Counted from the stretch's first letter, positions 8,005-17,180 are shown. The stretch: DNA of 47,019 nucleotides from JBLHUT01 sp047629975 (GCA_047629975.1 JBLHUT010000001.1:1-47019), one strand, 5' to 3'. Numbers and translations: made by a program. Notes: generated by a model not told the origin, from the sequence alone.

Positions 8005-8174
8005 TGGGTTCTCCCTGCTGTCGACACCATCCGCCAATTGTTGACACCATTAAAGCATGCACGGGAGCAAGAAAAGGCCAAGAGTGACCCGTCAAGGCAA
8101 TGCAGATGCCCGTCGCCCGCCATTTCTTTGAAGACAGCCGTGTGCGTAATGGCCCGAAGGGGTGAAGACGGCGG

Positions 8175-9104
8175 TTAGAAATTCACCATATCGCCGCCTT
8201 TCAGGGCCAGACGCTCGCGGGCCTGCGCGGGGGTTGCAACCGTCATCCCGAGGTTCTCGACGATGCTGCGGATCTTGCGCACCTGATCGGCGTTCGACTT
8301 GGCAAGCTCTCCCTTGCCGATATAAAGGCTGTCTTCAAGCCCGACCCGCAGGTTGCCGCCCAAAAGAGCGCTTTGCGTGGCAAAAGGCATCTGCGCGCGC
8401 CCTGCCGCCAGCACCGACCATTCGTATTGATCGCCGAACAAACGCTGTGCCGTGCGGTGCAGGTGCAGCATATTGTCGATGTCCGACCCCATGCCCCCCA
8501 GAATGCCGAAAACCATCTGGATAAAGAACGGCGGCTTGACCAGACCCTGATCCACAAACCACGCAAGATTATAAAGGTGTCCCAGATCATAACACTCGAA
8601 TTCGAATTTCGTGCCATGGGCCTCACCGAGGTTTTTGAGCGCATATTCGATAGTGGCAAAGGTGTTGGGAAAGATGAAATCGCGCGTCATGCCGATAAAT
8701 TCCGGCTCCCAAGGGTGCTTCCAGTCGCTGTATTTGTCCAGCAGTGGAAACAGACCGAAATTCATCGACCCCATATTGAGCGAGGCCATTTCGGGGCTGG
8801 TGGTTGTGGCCGCAAGCAGGCGGTCATCCATGCTCATCCCCAAACCTGCCCCTGTCGAGACGTTGATGATCGCGTCGGTTGCCTGCTTGATGACGGGCAG
8901 AAACTTCATAAAGGTCTGCGGCGTGGCATCGGGTTTGCCGGTTTCGGGGTCGCGGGCATGCAAATGGATAATCGACGCACCTGCCTCGGCGGCCTCAATG
9001 CTGGCGGTTGCGATCTCTGCGGGTGTGATCGGCAAGTAGGGCGACATGGTTGGCGTGTGAATGCCGCCGGTCGGCGCGCAGGTGATGATGACGGGCTTTG
9101 ACAT
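8175..9104 (-). CDS. BKACE family enzyme (DUF849, beta-keto acid cleavage)
   Basis: A 309-residue TIM-barrel enzyme beginning MSKPVIITCAPTGGIHTP, with the zinc-binding pair His47/His49 in IIHLHARDPETGKPDATPQ, an N-V-STGAGLGMS block and the C-terminal RVGLEDSLYIGKGELAKSNADQV motif. The family condenses a beta-keto acid with acetyl-CoA to give acetoacetate and a new CoA ester; known substrates include 3-keto-5-aminohexanoate and dehydrocarnitine. The substrate specificity cannot be read from the sequence. Length is normal and an aaggag site precedes the ATG; longer in-frame extensions are unlikely. It is transcribed away from a peptide-type ABC transporter with a 214-base shared region, so it may act on something that transporter brings in. 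Confidence 0.9.
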   Translation of the reverse strand: MSKPVIITCAPTGGIHTPTMSPYLPITPAEIATASIEAAEAGASIIHLHARDPETGKPDATPQTFMKFLPVIKQATDAIINVSTGAGLGMSMDDRLLAATTTSPEMASLNMGSMNFGLFPLLDKYSDWKHPWEPEFIGMTRDFIFPNTFATIEYALKNLGEAHGTKFEFECYDLGHLYNLAWFVDQGLVKPPFFIQMVFGILGGMGSDIDNMLHLHRTAQRLFGDQYEWSVLAAGRAQMPFATQSALLGGNLRVGLEDSLYIGKGELAKSNADQVRKIRSIVENLGMTVATPAQARERLALKGGDMVNF

Positions 9105-9190
9105 CTGAGGCTCCTTTAGGGGGGAAACGTGCCTGATCATCCTGCACGGTTGTGCGCCAAGTCCAGCATTCAATTGCGCGCAGGGTGCCG

Positions 9191-9243
9191 CGCGGGCCAA
9201 TAATTGTCTTGTATCCCGGAATTGTCTTGCGTTCTGGCCCGCG
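9191..9243. promoter_or_regulatory. Nested repeat in BKACE/ABC divergent promoter region
   Basis: CGCGGGCCA (9191-9199) and TGGCCCGCG (9235-9243) are perfect 9-base inverted arms. Between them lie two identical direct repeats AATTGTCTTG at 9202-9211 and 9220-9229, exactly 18 bases apart. The structure sits in the 214-base region between the two divergent genes and probably serves as an operator. No regulator gene is adjacent in the window. Exact promoter boxes were not assigned. Confidence 0.5.
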
Positions 9244-9318
9244 TCCCACAGGATGAGGTTAAGGGCAATCGCGCGCACAATCCGAGACATCGCCGCGCTC
9301 ACAACATGGAGCTGCTAA

Positions 9319-10950
9319 ATGACCTATCGTTTCCCTCTCATCTTGTCTGCAACGGCTGTTTTCCTCGGATCGGTGGCGGCTGTGTTCGCGGCCGGAACCC
9401 ATCCTGTCACCGGAGAGGCCTTATCCGACAACCAGTCTTTCACGTACCGGATGTCCGACGATCTCAAAACGCTCGATCCGCAACTGAACGAGGAAACGCT
9501 TGGGTTTCATGCCATTCGTGACCTGTTCGAGGGGCTTTTGTCACAGGACGGCGATGGTAATCTGGTCCCGGGGGTCGCCGAAAGTTATGCCGCGAGCAAT
9601 GGCAACAAGACCTATACATTCACACTTCGGCCCGATGCAAAATGGTCCAACGGCGATCCCGTGACGGCGCATGATTTCGTTTATGGCTGGCAGCGCGCGG
9701 TCGATCCGGCAACGGCCTCGCCTTATGGCTGGTATCTGGAGCTGACCTCGATCGTGAATTCCAAGGCCGTGCTGGCGGGCGACATGCCGCCGTCCGAGTT
9801 GGGGGTCAAGGCGCTTGATGATCTGACTTTCGAGGTGCAGCTTGAGGCTCCCTTGCCGTATTTTCCGGCCATGACAACCTATGCGACGCTTTTTCCCGCG
9901 CACCGGGCAACAATCGAGGCCCACGCCGATGCCTGGACCAAGGTTGGCAATATCGTCAGCAATGGTGCCTATACGCTTTCGGAACGTGTGATCGGCGAAA
10001 AGCTGGTTCGGGTGAAATCGCCGACCTATTGGGGGGCGGGGGATGTGATCGTCGACACGGTGACCGGCCTTGTGATCAACGATTCCGATCAGGCGCTGAC
10101 GCGCTACAAGGCGGGCGAACTGGATTACATGGATGATCTGCCGGCGGGTCAATACCCGTCGTTGAAGGCGGAATTGCCCGACGAGGCCACAAGTGTTCCG
10201 CGTCTTTGCTCTTATTACTACGCGTTCAACATGACCGAGACCGGCCATCCCGCGCTTCAGAATGCGGACGTGCGCAAAGCGATGTCGATGGCCATTGACC
10301 GCAATGTCATCGTCGATCAGGTGCTCAAGGGCGGGCAGACGCCGGCCTATAATTTCGCCCATTATGCGACAGCAGGGTTTACCATGCCCGATATCGCTTA
10401 TGGCAAACTCACGCAGGCCGAGCGGGATGCACAGGCCATCGCCCTGATGAACGGGGCGGGTTATGGCAAAGACAACCCGATCGACGTCAAGTTGATCTAT
10501 AACACCTCGGAGAGCCACAAAAAGATCGCGACCGTTCTGGCCCAGATGTGGAAGCAAAAACTTGGCGTGAACGTCGAGTTGGCGAATTTCGAGTGGAAAA
10601 CCTACATCGACATCCGTGGCAATCAGGAGTTCGATCTGGCGCGCTCGGCGTGGTGCGGGGATTACAACGAGGCGTCGACCTTTCTTGACCTGGTCACAAC
10701 AACCCACGGGGCCAATGACGGAAAATATTCCAACCCGCGCGTTGACGCATTGATGGCCGCATCGAAAACTGCCGCTGATCCACAGCCGATGTACACCGAG
10801 GTCGAACAGATTCTGGCTGATGATATGGGGATTGCCCCGATCTATCACTACGCCAATACGTTCTTGCTGAAATCCGATTTTATGGGCTGGCCGCTCAATA
10901 ACGTGGAAAACAACTGGTATTCCAAGAACCATTACCGCGTTGCCCGCTAG
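9319..10950 (+). CDS. Oligopeptide ABC transporter substrate-binding protein (OppA/MppA type)
   Basis: A 543-residue periplasmic binding protein of SBP family 5. A signal peptide (about residues 1-25, ending VFAAG) is followed by YRMSDDLKTLDPQLNEETLGFHAIRDLFEGL, which closely matches the OppA/MppA N-terminus. Then come YTFTLRPDAKWSNGDPVTAHDFVYGWQR, the family 5 signature, and NADVRKAMSMAIDR in the C-terminal lobe. Several aspects favour a true peptide binder: the OppA-like residues and the complete set of oppB-, oppC-, oppD- and oppF-like genes downstream. Specificity could nonetheless be for other di- or oligomeric compounds. ggag lies upstream of the ATG. It is the first gene of the operon running to 14823. 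Confidence 0.92.
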   Translation: MTYRFPLILSATAVFLGSVAAVFAAGTHPVTGEALSDNQSFTYRMSDDLKTLDPQLNEETLGFHAIRDLFEGLLSQDGDGNLVPGVAESYAASNGNKTYTFTLRPDAKWSNGDPVTAHDFVYGWQRAVDPATASPYGWYLELTSIVNSKAVLAGDMPPSELGVKALDDLTFEVQLEAPLPYFPAMTTYATLFPAHRATIEAHADAWTKVGNIVSNGAYTLSERVIGEKLVRVKSPTYWGAGDVIVDTVTGLVINDSDQALTRYKAGELDYMDDLPAGQYPSLKAELPDEATSVPRLCSYYYAFNMTETGHPALQNADVRKAMSMAIDRNVIVDQVLKGGQTPAYNFAHYATAGFTMPDIAYGKLTQAERDAQAIALMNGAGYGKDNPIDVKLIYNTSESHKKIATVLAQMWKQKLGVNVELANFEWKTYIDIRGNQEFDLARSAWCGDYNEASTFLDLVTTTHGANDGKYSNPRVDALMAASKTAADPQPMYTEVEQILADDMGIAPIYHYANTFLLKSDFMGWPLNNVENNWYSKNHYRVAR

Positions 10951-11022
10951 CCCGCTTCAAATCTCTTGCCGGCGCGGCGGGAAAAATAACCTGCCGTGCC
11001 AATGGTCAAAGAGAGCCGGCTT

Positions 11023-11946
11023 ATGACGTCCTACATCCTGCGCCGTCTTGCGGTGGCAGTGCCCACAATATTCGTGCTGATCGTGATGACCTTTACGTTG
11101 ATGTACGCAGCCCCCGGCACACCGTTCACCACCGAACGCACCCTGCCACCAGAGGTCATGGCCAATCTGGATGCAAAATACGGGCTGGACCGGCCATTTG
11201 TGATGCAATTGTTCGAATATATCCGCGGCATCGTCGTGTCGTTCGATTTCGGCCCGTCGTATTTTTACAAGGACCAGACCGTTTCAGATATTCTCCGGCA
11301 GGGCTTTCCGGTGACCCTGACCTACGGTGTCTGGTCATTTGTGGTGGCGACCGTGGCGGGGGTCGGTCTGGGCGTGGCGGCGGCGATCTACCACAACACG
11401 TGGCTTGATTACTGCGCGGTGGGGGTGTCCATCGGCGCACAGGTTTTACCGAATTTCGTGATGGCGCCGATCCTTGTGCTGATCTTTACGGTCTGGTTGG
11501 GATGGCTGCCGGGGGGGGGATGGAACGGAGGGCAATGGCAGCATGTTGTGATGCCGGTGATCGCGCTTGCGACCTCGTTCATGGCCTCGATCGCACGGTT
11601 GACGCGGTCTTCGATGCTTGAGGTGATGAATGCCGATTTCATCCGCACTGCGCGCGCCAAAGGGCTGCCGATGCGGCGGGTGGTGGTGCGCCACGCGTTG
11701 AAACCAGCGCTTTTGCCTGTCATCAGCTACCTTGGCCCGACCTTTGTCGGGATGATTACCGGATCGGTTGTGATCGACGTCATCTTTTCTACGGGGGGTA
11801 TTGGCGGGTTCATGGTGAATGCGGCTTTCAACCGGGATTACCCGGTGATCATGGCGATCACGGTTCTGACCGGTGCGCTGACGATCCTGTTCTCTTTGTT
11901 GGTCGATATCCTCTATGCGTGGATCGATCCGAAGATCAGGTATTAG
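11023..11946 (+). CDS. Peptide ABC transporter permease, OppB type
   Basis: A 307-residue inner-membrane permease beginning MTSYILRRLAVAVPTIFVLIVMTFTLMYAAPGTPF, the typical first helix of DppB/OppB proteins. Six helices are visible, with the cytoplasmic EAA loop at NADFIRTARAKGLPMRRVVVRHALKPALLPV coupling to the ATPases. I start at ATG 11023, which has gagag about 8 bases upstream; an in-frame ATG at 10996 would add nine polar residues without a better binding site. It lies 72 bases after the binding-protein gene and four bases before the next permease gene, as expected in an opp operon. Confidence 0.92.
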   Translation: MTSYILRRLAVAVPTIFVLIVMTFTLMYAAPGTPFTTERTLPPEVMANLDAKYGLDRPFVMQLFEYIRGIVVSFDFGPSYFYKDQTVSDILRQGFPVTLTYGVWSFVVATVAGVGLGVAAAIYHNTWLDYCAVGVSIGAQVLPNFVMAPILVLIFTVWLGWLPGGGWNGGQWQHVVMPVIALATSFMASIARLTRSSMLEVMNADFIRTARAKGLPMRRVVVRHALKPALLPVISYLGPTFVGMITGSVVIDVIFSTGGIGGFMVNAAFNRDYPVIMAITVLTGALTILFSLLVDILYAWIDPKIRY

Positions 11947-11950
11947 GCGC

Positions 11951-12871
11951 ATGGCTTTGTTGTTCGGAAAAGCCAGCGCGCGCAACCTGTCAGAAATTGC
12001 CCCCGAGGGGCGATCGCTTTGGGTGGACGCGCGGGCGCGGTTCATGGGCAACAAGGCGGCGGTAAGCAGCCTGCTTGTGTTGATCATGGTGGCTTTGTTC
12101 GCGGCCTTCGGGAGTAATTTTGCAAGCTGGAGCAACGAAGAAATCGACTGGGGCGTCATCGGATCGGTCAAGGAGATGGGCCGGCCGTCATTGGGCAATG
12201 GCCATTACTTCGGTACGGACGATCTTGGGCGGGATCTGTTCGCGCGCGTGGTGCAGGGCACGCAAGTGTCGCTGATGGTGGGGTTGATCGGCAGCCTTGT
12301 GGCGGTGGTTGTCGGCACGCTTTACGGGGCTGTTGCGGGCTATGTCGGCGGGCGGGTCGATAATTTCATGATGCGGCTTGTCGATATCCTGATTGCGGTG
12401 CCGTATATGTTCGTGCTGATCATCTTGTTGGTGATGTTCGGACGCAGCCTTGTGATGCTGTTCATCGGCATCGGGCTGATTTCGTGGCTGGATATGGCGC
12501 GCATCGTGCGGGGCCAGACCCTGAGCATCAAGAACAAGGAGTTCGTCGAAGCGGCAATCGCCACAGGGGTGCCCACGTGGCGGATCATTGCGCGGCACAT
12601 TGTGCCCAACCTGCTGGGGGTCGTGGTGGTCTATGCAACACTTCTGGTGCCCAACATGATTATTTTTGAATCGTTCATCAGTTTTCTGGGGCTTGGTGTG
12701 CAAGAGCCCTCGACCAGCTGGGGGGCGTTGATCGACGAGGGAGCGGCGCAGATGAACTATGGCACATTGTGGCAGCTTTTGATCCCGCTGGCGTTTTTCG
12801 TCGTGACGCTTTTCAGTTTCTTTTTTCTGGGGGACGGGTTGCGCGACGCTCTCGATCCTAAGGATCGCTAG
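11951..12871 (+). CDS. Peptide ABC transporter permease, OppC type
   Basis: A 306-residue partner permease. A short cytoplasmic N-terminus (ALLFGKASARNLSEIAPEGRS) leads to the first helix, then the GNGHYFGTDDLGRDLFARVVQGTQVSL block that is diagnostic for DppC/OppC. The EAA loop is NKEFVEAAIATGVPTWRIIARHIVPNLLGV, and the C-terminus FLGDGLRDALDPKDR is also typical. I chose ATG 11951, four bases after the oppB-like stop. Together with the OppB-type protein it should form the transmembrane channel for the substrate delivered by the binding protein at 9319. Confidence 0.92.
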   Translation: MALLFGKASARNLSEIAPEGRSLWVDARARFMGNKAAVSSLLVLIMVALFAAFGSNFASWSNEEIDWGVIGSVKEMGRPSLGNGHYFGTDDLGRDLFARVVQGTQVSLMVGLIGSLVAVVVGTLYGAVAGYVGGRVDNFMMRLVDILIAVPYMFVLIILLVMFGRSLVMLFIGIGLISWLDMARIVRGQTLSIKNKEFVEAAIATGVPTWRIIARHIVPNLLGVVVVYATLLVPNMIIFESFISFLGLGVQEPSTSWGALIDEGAAQMNYGTLWQLLIPLAFFVVTLFSFFFLGDGLRDALDPKDR

Positions 12872-12874
12872 ATC

Positions 12875-13840
12875 ATGCTGCTCGAGGTGCAAAACCTGTC
12901 TGTCCGGTTCAAGACGGCCGATGGCATTGTGAACGCGGTCAATGACATCTCGTTCGGGGTGGCGGCGCGCGAAACACTGGCCATCGTCGGCGAAAGCGGC
13001 TCGGGCAAAAGCCAGACCGCGTTTGCGTTGATGGGGCTTTTGGCGCGCAACGGGCAGGCATCGGGGCGGGCGGTGTTCGGCGGACAGGACCTGTTGGCCC
13101 TGCGTGAGCCGGAGCTGAACAAGATACGGGCCGCGCAGATCGCGATGATCTTTCAGGACCCGATGACGTCGCTTAACCCGTACATGCGCATTTGTGACCA
13201 GATGGACGAGGTGTTGATCCTGCACAAGGGTCTGTCAAAAAAAGAAGCCCGCGCGCAATCCGTAGCGATGCTTGACGCCGTGCGTATCCCCGATGCCCGT
13301 GCCCGCATCACGATGTTTCCACACGAGTTTTCCGGCGGCATGCGTCAGCGGGTGATGATTGCGATGTCTTTGTTATGCGAACCCAGACTTCTGATTGCGG
13401 ATGAGCCGACGACGGCGCTTGATGTCACGGTGCAGGCCCAGATTATGGCGCTGTTGTCCGAGATCCGTGCCGAGTTCGACACCGCGATCATTCTTATCAC
13501 CCATGATCTGGGCATTGTGGCGGGGTCGTGTGATCGCACGATGGTGCTTTATGGTGGACAGATCATGGAGAGTGCCCCGACCGAGGCCCTTTTTGCGGAG
13601 CCTGCGCATCCCTACACGCAGGGCCTGTTGCAGGCCGTGCCCCGGCTGGACCGGAGGGAGCCGGTGTTGCGCACTATCGCGGGCGAGCCGCCGGATATGT
13701 CGCACCTTCCGGCCGGATGCCCGTTTTCGCCGCGCTGCGCACTGGCAAGTGAATTGTGCCGTCAAACCCGTCCACCACTTGATGCGTTCGCCGCCGGCCG
13801 GTTGCGGGCCTGCTTTGCCCCGATCGGAGCGACCGTATGA
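12875..13840 (+). CDS. Peptide ABC transporter ATPase, OppD type
   Basis: A 321-residue ATPase with Walker A GESGSGKS (39-46), a Q-loop FQDPMTSLNPYM, signature FSGGMRQR and Walker B LLIADEPTTALD followed by the H-loop ITHDLGIVAGSCDR. The C-terminal extension contains CPFSPRCALASELC, the cysteine-bearing oligopeptide/dipeptide tail domain found only in peptide-type importers. It starts three bases after the oppC-like stop and overlaps the next gene by four bases (ATGA), so translation is coupled. It should pair with the OppF-type subunit as a heterodimeric motor. Confidence 0.93.
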   Translation: MLLEVQNLSVRFKTADGIVNAVNDISFGVAARETLAIVGESGSGKSQTAFALMGLLARNGQASGRAVFGGQDLLALREPELNKIRAAQIAMIFQDPMTSLNPYMRICDQMDEVLILHKGLSKKEARAQSVAMLDAVRIPDARARITMFPHEFSGGMRQRVMIAMSLLCEPRLLIADEPTTALDVTVQAQIMALLSEIRAEFDTAIILITHDLGIVAGSCDRTMVLYGGQIMESAPTEALFAEPAHPYTQGLLQAVPRLDRREPVLRTIAGEPPDMSHLPAGCPFSPRCALASELCRQTRPPLDAFAAGRLRACFAPIGATV

Positions 13841-14823
13841 CGGCTCCGTTGCTGCGTGTCAGTGATTTGAATGTCACATTCGACGTTGCGCGCCGCGGCG
13901 CATGGCCGTGGCGCAAACCCGATCCGTTGCAGGCCGTTGCGGGGATCTCTTTCGATCTGGCCGCCGGAGAGACGTTGGGCATTGTCGGTGAAAGTGGCTC
14001 GGGCAAGTCCACCTTGGCACGTGCCATTCTCGGGACGGTGCCTGTCACCTCGGGGCAGGTGGTGTGGCAAGGTACGGACCTGACGGCGTTATCTGTGCGC
14101 GCCCGCAGAGTGCATCGCAAAGACGTGCAGATGATTTTTCAAGACCCTCTGGCGGCATTGAACCCGCGGATGCCTGTGGGGGCGATCATTGCCGAGCCTT
14201 TGATGACCCATTTCCCTGAAACCTCCCGCGACGAGGTCCGCGCCCGTGTGCGCGCCATGATGGACCGTGTCGGGCTTTTGCCAAACTTGTTGAACCGCTA
14301 TCCGCACGAGTTCTCGGGTGGCCAGTGCCAGCGGATCGGCATCGCGCGGGCGCTTATCGTGCGCCCCAAGCTGGTGGTGTGTGACGAGCCAGTCTCGGCG
14401 CTTGATGTGTCGGTACAGGCGCAGGTGGTCAACCTGCTTCAGGAATTGCAGCACGAGTTAGGGCTGTCGCTGATTTTCATCGCCCATGATCTGAGTGTGG
14501 TCAGCCACATCTCGGACCGGATTGCGGTTATGTATCTGGGGCGGTTGATGGAGGAGGCCCCTGCGCGGGCCTTGATCGAGACGCCTCTACATCCGTATTC
14601 AAAGGCGCTGATCGCCTCTGTGCCGATCCCTGATCCGGTGGCAGAGCGGGCGCGGCAGGGGGCTGTTCTCGAGGGCGAGTTGCCGTCGCCGCTTGCGCCG
14701 CCATCGGGGTGTGTGTTTCGCACGCGGTGTCCGGTTGTGCGGCCCGCCTGCGCGACACTGCGGATCGAAGAGCATTCCGTAGGGCAGGGGCGCCGCGTGG
14801 CGTGTCCGTATTTTGCAAGCTGA
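13837..14823 (+). CDS. Peptide ABC transporter ATPase, OppF type
   Basis: A 328-residue ATPase, last gene of the transporter operon. Walker A GESGSGKS is at 51-58, then FQDPLAALNPRMPVG, signature FSGGQCQRIGIARAL, Walker B LVVCDEPVSALDVSVQ and H-loop FIAHDLSVVSHISDR. The peptide-importer tail CVFRTRCPVVRPAC is present. An N-terminal insertion (ARRGAWPWRKPDP) before the core is common in OppF/DppF. A short hairpin, GCTGA-caa-TCAGC, overlaps its stop codon (14819-14831); the converging hydrolase gene ends 22 bases later. Confidence 0.93.
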   Translation: MTAPLLRVSDLNVTFDVARRGAWPWRKPDPLQAVAGISFDLAAGETLGIVGESGSGKSTLARAILGTVPVTSGQVVWQGTDLTALSVRARRVHRKDVQMIFQDPLAALNPRMPVGAIIAEPLMTHFPETSRDEVRARVRAMMDRVGLLPNLLNRYPHEFSGGQCQRIGIARALIVRPKLVVCDEPVSALDVSVQAQVVNLLQELQHELGLSLIFIAHDLSVVSHISDRIAVMYLGRLMEEAPARALIETPLHPYSKALIASVPIPDPVAERARQGAVLEGELPSPLAPPSGCVFRTRCPVVRPACATLRIEEHSVGQGRRVACPYFAS

Positions 14824-14845
14824 CAATCAGCGGAAGTGTTGAGTG

Positions 14846-15634
14846 TTAACGGGTCGCGACGGGCATGAAAACCTCAAGTGCCGCTTCGAATTCGCGCGGT
14901 TTTTCCGCGTGCAGCCAATGCCCCGCGCCAGGGATCTTCGCAAAGCGCGCTTTGGGAAAAAGCCGTTTGATCTGTGGGCGGTCGTCGGTTTTCACGTAAT
15001 CCGATTTTGCCCCTGACAAAAACAGGGTGGGGCGGTCAAAGGTCGCTGTGATCGCGGGCCAGCCGATAATCTGCGGCATGTCCTGCTCCAGCACTGGCAA
15101 ATTCAGCCGCCAGCGGGGCGGGATGGATTGCAGGTCAAGCGATTGCAGCAAAAAGGCACGCAACGCGGCATCGGGGACTTGTGCGGCCAATGCAAGGTCC
15201 GCCGATGCGCGGCTGGTCATGTCGGCTTCGGTCAGGCGTTGCATGGCGTGGACATATTGAATTTGGGAATGCCCGTAGGTGACAGGGGCGATATCGGCCA
15301 CAACCAGTCGCGCGACCCGCTCTGGATGGCGCAGCGCAAGCATCATGGCCGCCTTGCCCCCCATCGAATGCCCTACCACGTCTATCGGGCCTTCATGGGC
15401 ATTCAGGATCGTCTCTGACAGGTCGTCGGCCATGTCGTGATAGGTGTGGGTTGCAAAATGGGGGCTGTCCCCGTGATTGCGCATATCAACAGTAATGACG
15501 GGGCGATGCACTCCCATCCGCTTGGCAATTACGTTCCAGTTGCGCCCGGACCCGTAAAGCCCGTGGGCGATCAAAAGCGGGCGAACGGGGGTGCTGGCGT
15601 CACCGTGGTGGTAGGTCTGTAACATAAGAAGCAT
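14846..15634 (-). CDS. Alpha/beta fold hydrolase
   Basis: A protein of about 260 residues with the oxyanion block LLIAHGLYGSGRNW, nucleophile elbow VVGHSMGGKAAMML, and the C-terminal catalytic His in IPGAGHWLHAEKP. This layout resembles the YbfF/esterase group that acts on small acyl esters or thioesters. The start is uncertain: ATG 15634 and ATG 15625 are both in frame and neither has a convincing ribosome binding site; the family N-terminus (LQTYHHG) favours 15625. The upstream open frame to 15895 is basic and overlaps the divergent gene, so I exclude it. The substrate is unknown. Confidence 0.85.
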   Translation of the reverse strand: MLLMLQTYHHGDASTPVRPLLIAHGLYGSGRNWNVIAKRMGVHRPVITVDMRNHGDSPHFATHTYHDMADDLSETILNAHEGPIDVVGHSMGGKAAMMLALRHPERVARLVVADIAPVTYGHSQIQYVHAMQRLTEADMTSRASADLALAAQVPDAALRAFLLQSLDLQSIPPRWRLNLPVLEQDMPQIIGWPAITATFDRPTLFLSGAKSDYVKTDDRPQIKRLFPKARFAKIPGAGHWLHAEKPREFEAALEVFMPVATR

Positions 15635-15710
15635 CGTATAGTGTGAACCATGGCATAAATACAAGCATTTGCTATTTTCGAGATCGCGTTGACGTTTTAT
15701 ATCCTGTTGC

Positions 15711-16085
15711 ATGATGCAGCCGTCTTTGCCCGAAATGACCCGAAACCTTGCCCGGTTGATGCAAACCCGACTCGGGGTGCGGCGGGGCGCTACTTTTAGG
15801 GCCAAGATCGACCATGCGGGGCGTCTTTTGCCGCCCTCCTTGCGTCGGGAGGCTCTTTTTCTGATCGAAACAGAGCAACGCACGGCCCACCCCAAACTTC
15901 GGATGCAGATCGATCCGGCGCGTGTGGCGCATGCTTACAAAGGGCTTTCTGCCTACTTGCGCGGTCTTGATCCGGCAGATCGTAGAAGGGGAGTTGTGTT
16001 GGGCGTGCTTGCCAGTCTGTCGTTCAACCTGCTGCTTTTTGGAGGGGGGCTGACCGCTTTTCTGATGTGGTACGACGGGCAGTAA
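15711..16085 (+). CDS. Conserved hypothetical protein with C-terminal membrane helix, 124 aa
   Basis: A small basic protein. Residues 1-95 are helical and rich in Arg (RNLARLMQTRLGVRRG, KIDHAGRLLPPSLRREA, LRGLDPADRRRG). The end is one hydrophobic segment (VVLGVLASLSFNLLLFGGGLTAFLMWY). It is therefore probably a cytoplasmic domain anchored at its C-terminus. Two adjacent in-frame ATGs (15711 and 15714) make the start ambiguous by one residue. I recognise it only as a Rhodobacteraceae hypothetical protein; no function is proposed. It is divergent from the hydrolase gene and converges on the AbrB gene, 21 bases away. Confidence 0.7.
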   Translation: MMQPSLPEMTRNLARLMQTRLGVRRGATFRAKIDHAGRLLPPSLRREALFLIETEQRTAHPKLRMQIDPARVAHAYKGLSAYLRGLDPADRRRGVVLGVLASLSFNLLLFGGGLTAFLMWYDGQ

Positions 16086-16106
16086 CATCGCAACGCGCAA
16101 GGTCGC

Positions 16107-17180
16107 TTATGAGCGGTCCTTGACCGGCAGCAGGCCACGTATCATGCGAAAAATATAGGGCGTTGCAAAGATCACAAGCACAATGCGCGCCACATGGGCG
16201 GTGGATACATAGGCCACATCCTGATCCATCGCCAAAGCAAGCAGGCTCATTTCGGTCAGTCCACCGGGCGAATAGGCCAAAAATGTCTGCCCCAGTGGGG
16301 AAGCGGTGATGAAGCTTGCCATGACGGCAAACACAACCGCAACCGCGATCATGACAATCGACGCCCCCGCCCCGAGCACAAGGTCACGGCCGACAACGGC
16401 CAGCGGCGCGCCGAGAAAACGACAGCCGATGGTGCAGCCGATGATGATTTGTGCAACAATGACCAGCGCAGTCGGAGGCGCCACGACAACGATTTCACCC
16501 AGATGAAGTGCCGCACTCAGGATCATCGGACCCAACATTCCTGCCGCGGGCAACGACAATCTCTTGGCCCCCCAAACACCTGCCACGGCACACAGCAGCA
16601 TCAAGACACCGTCCGTCGGCGACAGATCGGAAAATGTAGTGAACGGGCGCCCCGAACCGTTGGCCGACACCCCAAGTGCGAAGCCGTAAAACAAGGCCAC
16701 GCAGGTGATGACCACCAGAATACGCATCGCATGCGCCAGTGCGATATGGCGCAAATCGCCCCCTGCCTCCTCGCCAAGGATCAGCATTTCGTTCAACCCG
16801 CCGGGCATGGCCGAAAAGAAGGCTGTAACCGGGTCGTAGCCCCCCACCCGACGAAAGAAAATGTAACTTATCCAAGCGCTTGCGGCAATAAACGGGGGGA
16901 GTAGCACAAGCGTGGCTATCCAGCCTGCGATATTCGAGAAGATTTCGGGGCTGAACCCTGCGCCCAGCAAGACACCGATCACGGGGATCACAAAGGTGCG
17001 CATTTTCCCCGGCGCCTTGAGCGGAAGATGCAGCAGCGCGCAAATCGTGGTGCCTATCATCGGTCCAAGCATCCACGGCAGCGGCAGACCGACGCGGTTC
17101 GCAAAAAATCCCGACACCGCGCCGATTGCTAAGGTCAGGCAGATCCGCATCACGGCTGGGGTGTCGAATTTGGCAAACAT
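16107..17180 (-). CDS. AbrB family membrane protein (putative ammonia monooxygenase/transporter type)
   Basis: About 357 residues, almost entirely transmembrane, with an internal duplication. LPLPWMLGPMIG (first half) mirrors LPAAGMLGPMILSA (second half), and FFSAMPGGLNEMLILGEEAGGD mirrors AYSPGGLTEMSLLALAMDQD. This is the AbrB (PF05145) fold; E. coli AbrB affects aidB expression, while other members are annotated only as transporters. Substrate is unknown. I take ATG 17180 (MFAKFDTPAV) as start with low certainty; ATG 17231/17234 are alternatives. A further open frame to GTG 17273 runs into the gltB terminator hairpin and is unlikely to be used. No ribosome binding site stands out. Confidence 0.8.
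   Translation of the reverse strand: MFAKFDTPAVMRICLTLAIGAVSGFFANRVGLPLPWMLGPMIGTTICALLHLPLKAPGKMRTFVIPVIGVLLGAGFSPEIFSNIAGWIATLVLLPPFIAASAWISYIFFRRVGGYDPVTAFFSAMPGGLNEMLILGEEAGGDLRHIALAHAMRILVVITCVALFYGFALGVSANGSGRPFTTFSDLSPTDGVLMLLCAVAGVWGAKRLSLPAAGMLGPMILSAALHLGEIVVVAPPTALVIVAQIIIGCTIGCRFLGAPLAVVGRDLVLGAGASIVMIAVAVVFAVMASFITASPLGQTFLAYSPGGLTEMSLLALAMDQDVAYVSTAHVARIVLVIFATPYIFRMIRGLLPVKDRS

Noticed and set aside
9541..10932. 463-codon open frame on the minus strand
   Set aside because: Antisense shadow of the OppA-type gene, rich in His/Arg/Gly with no motifs.
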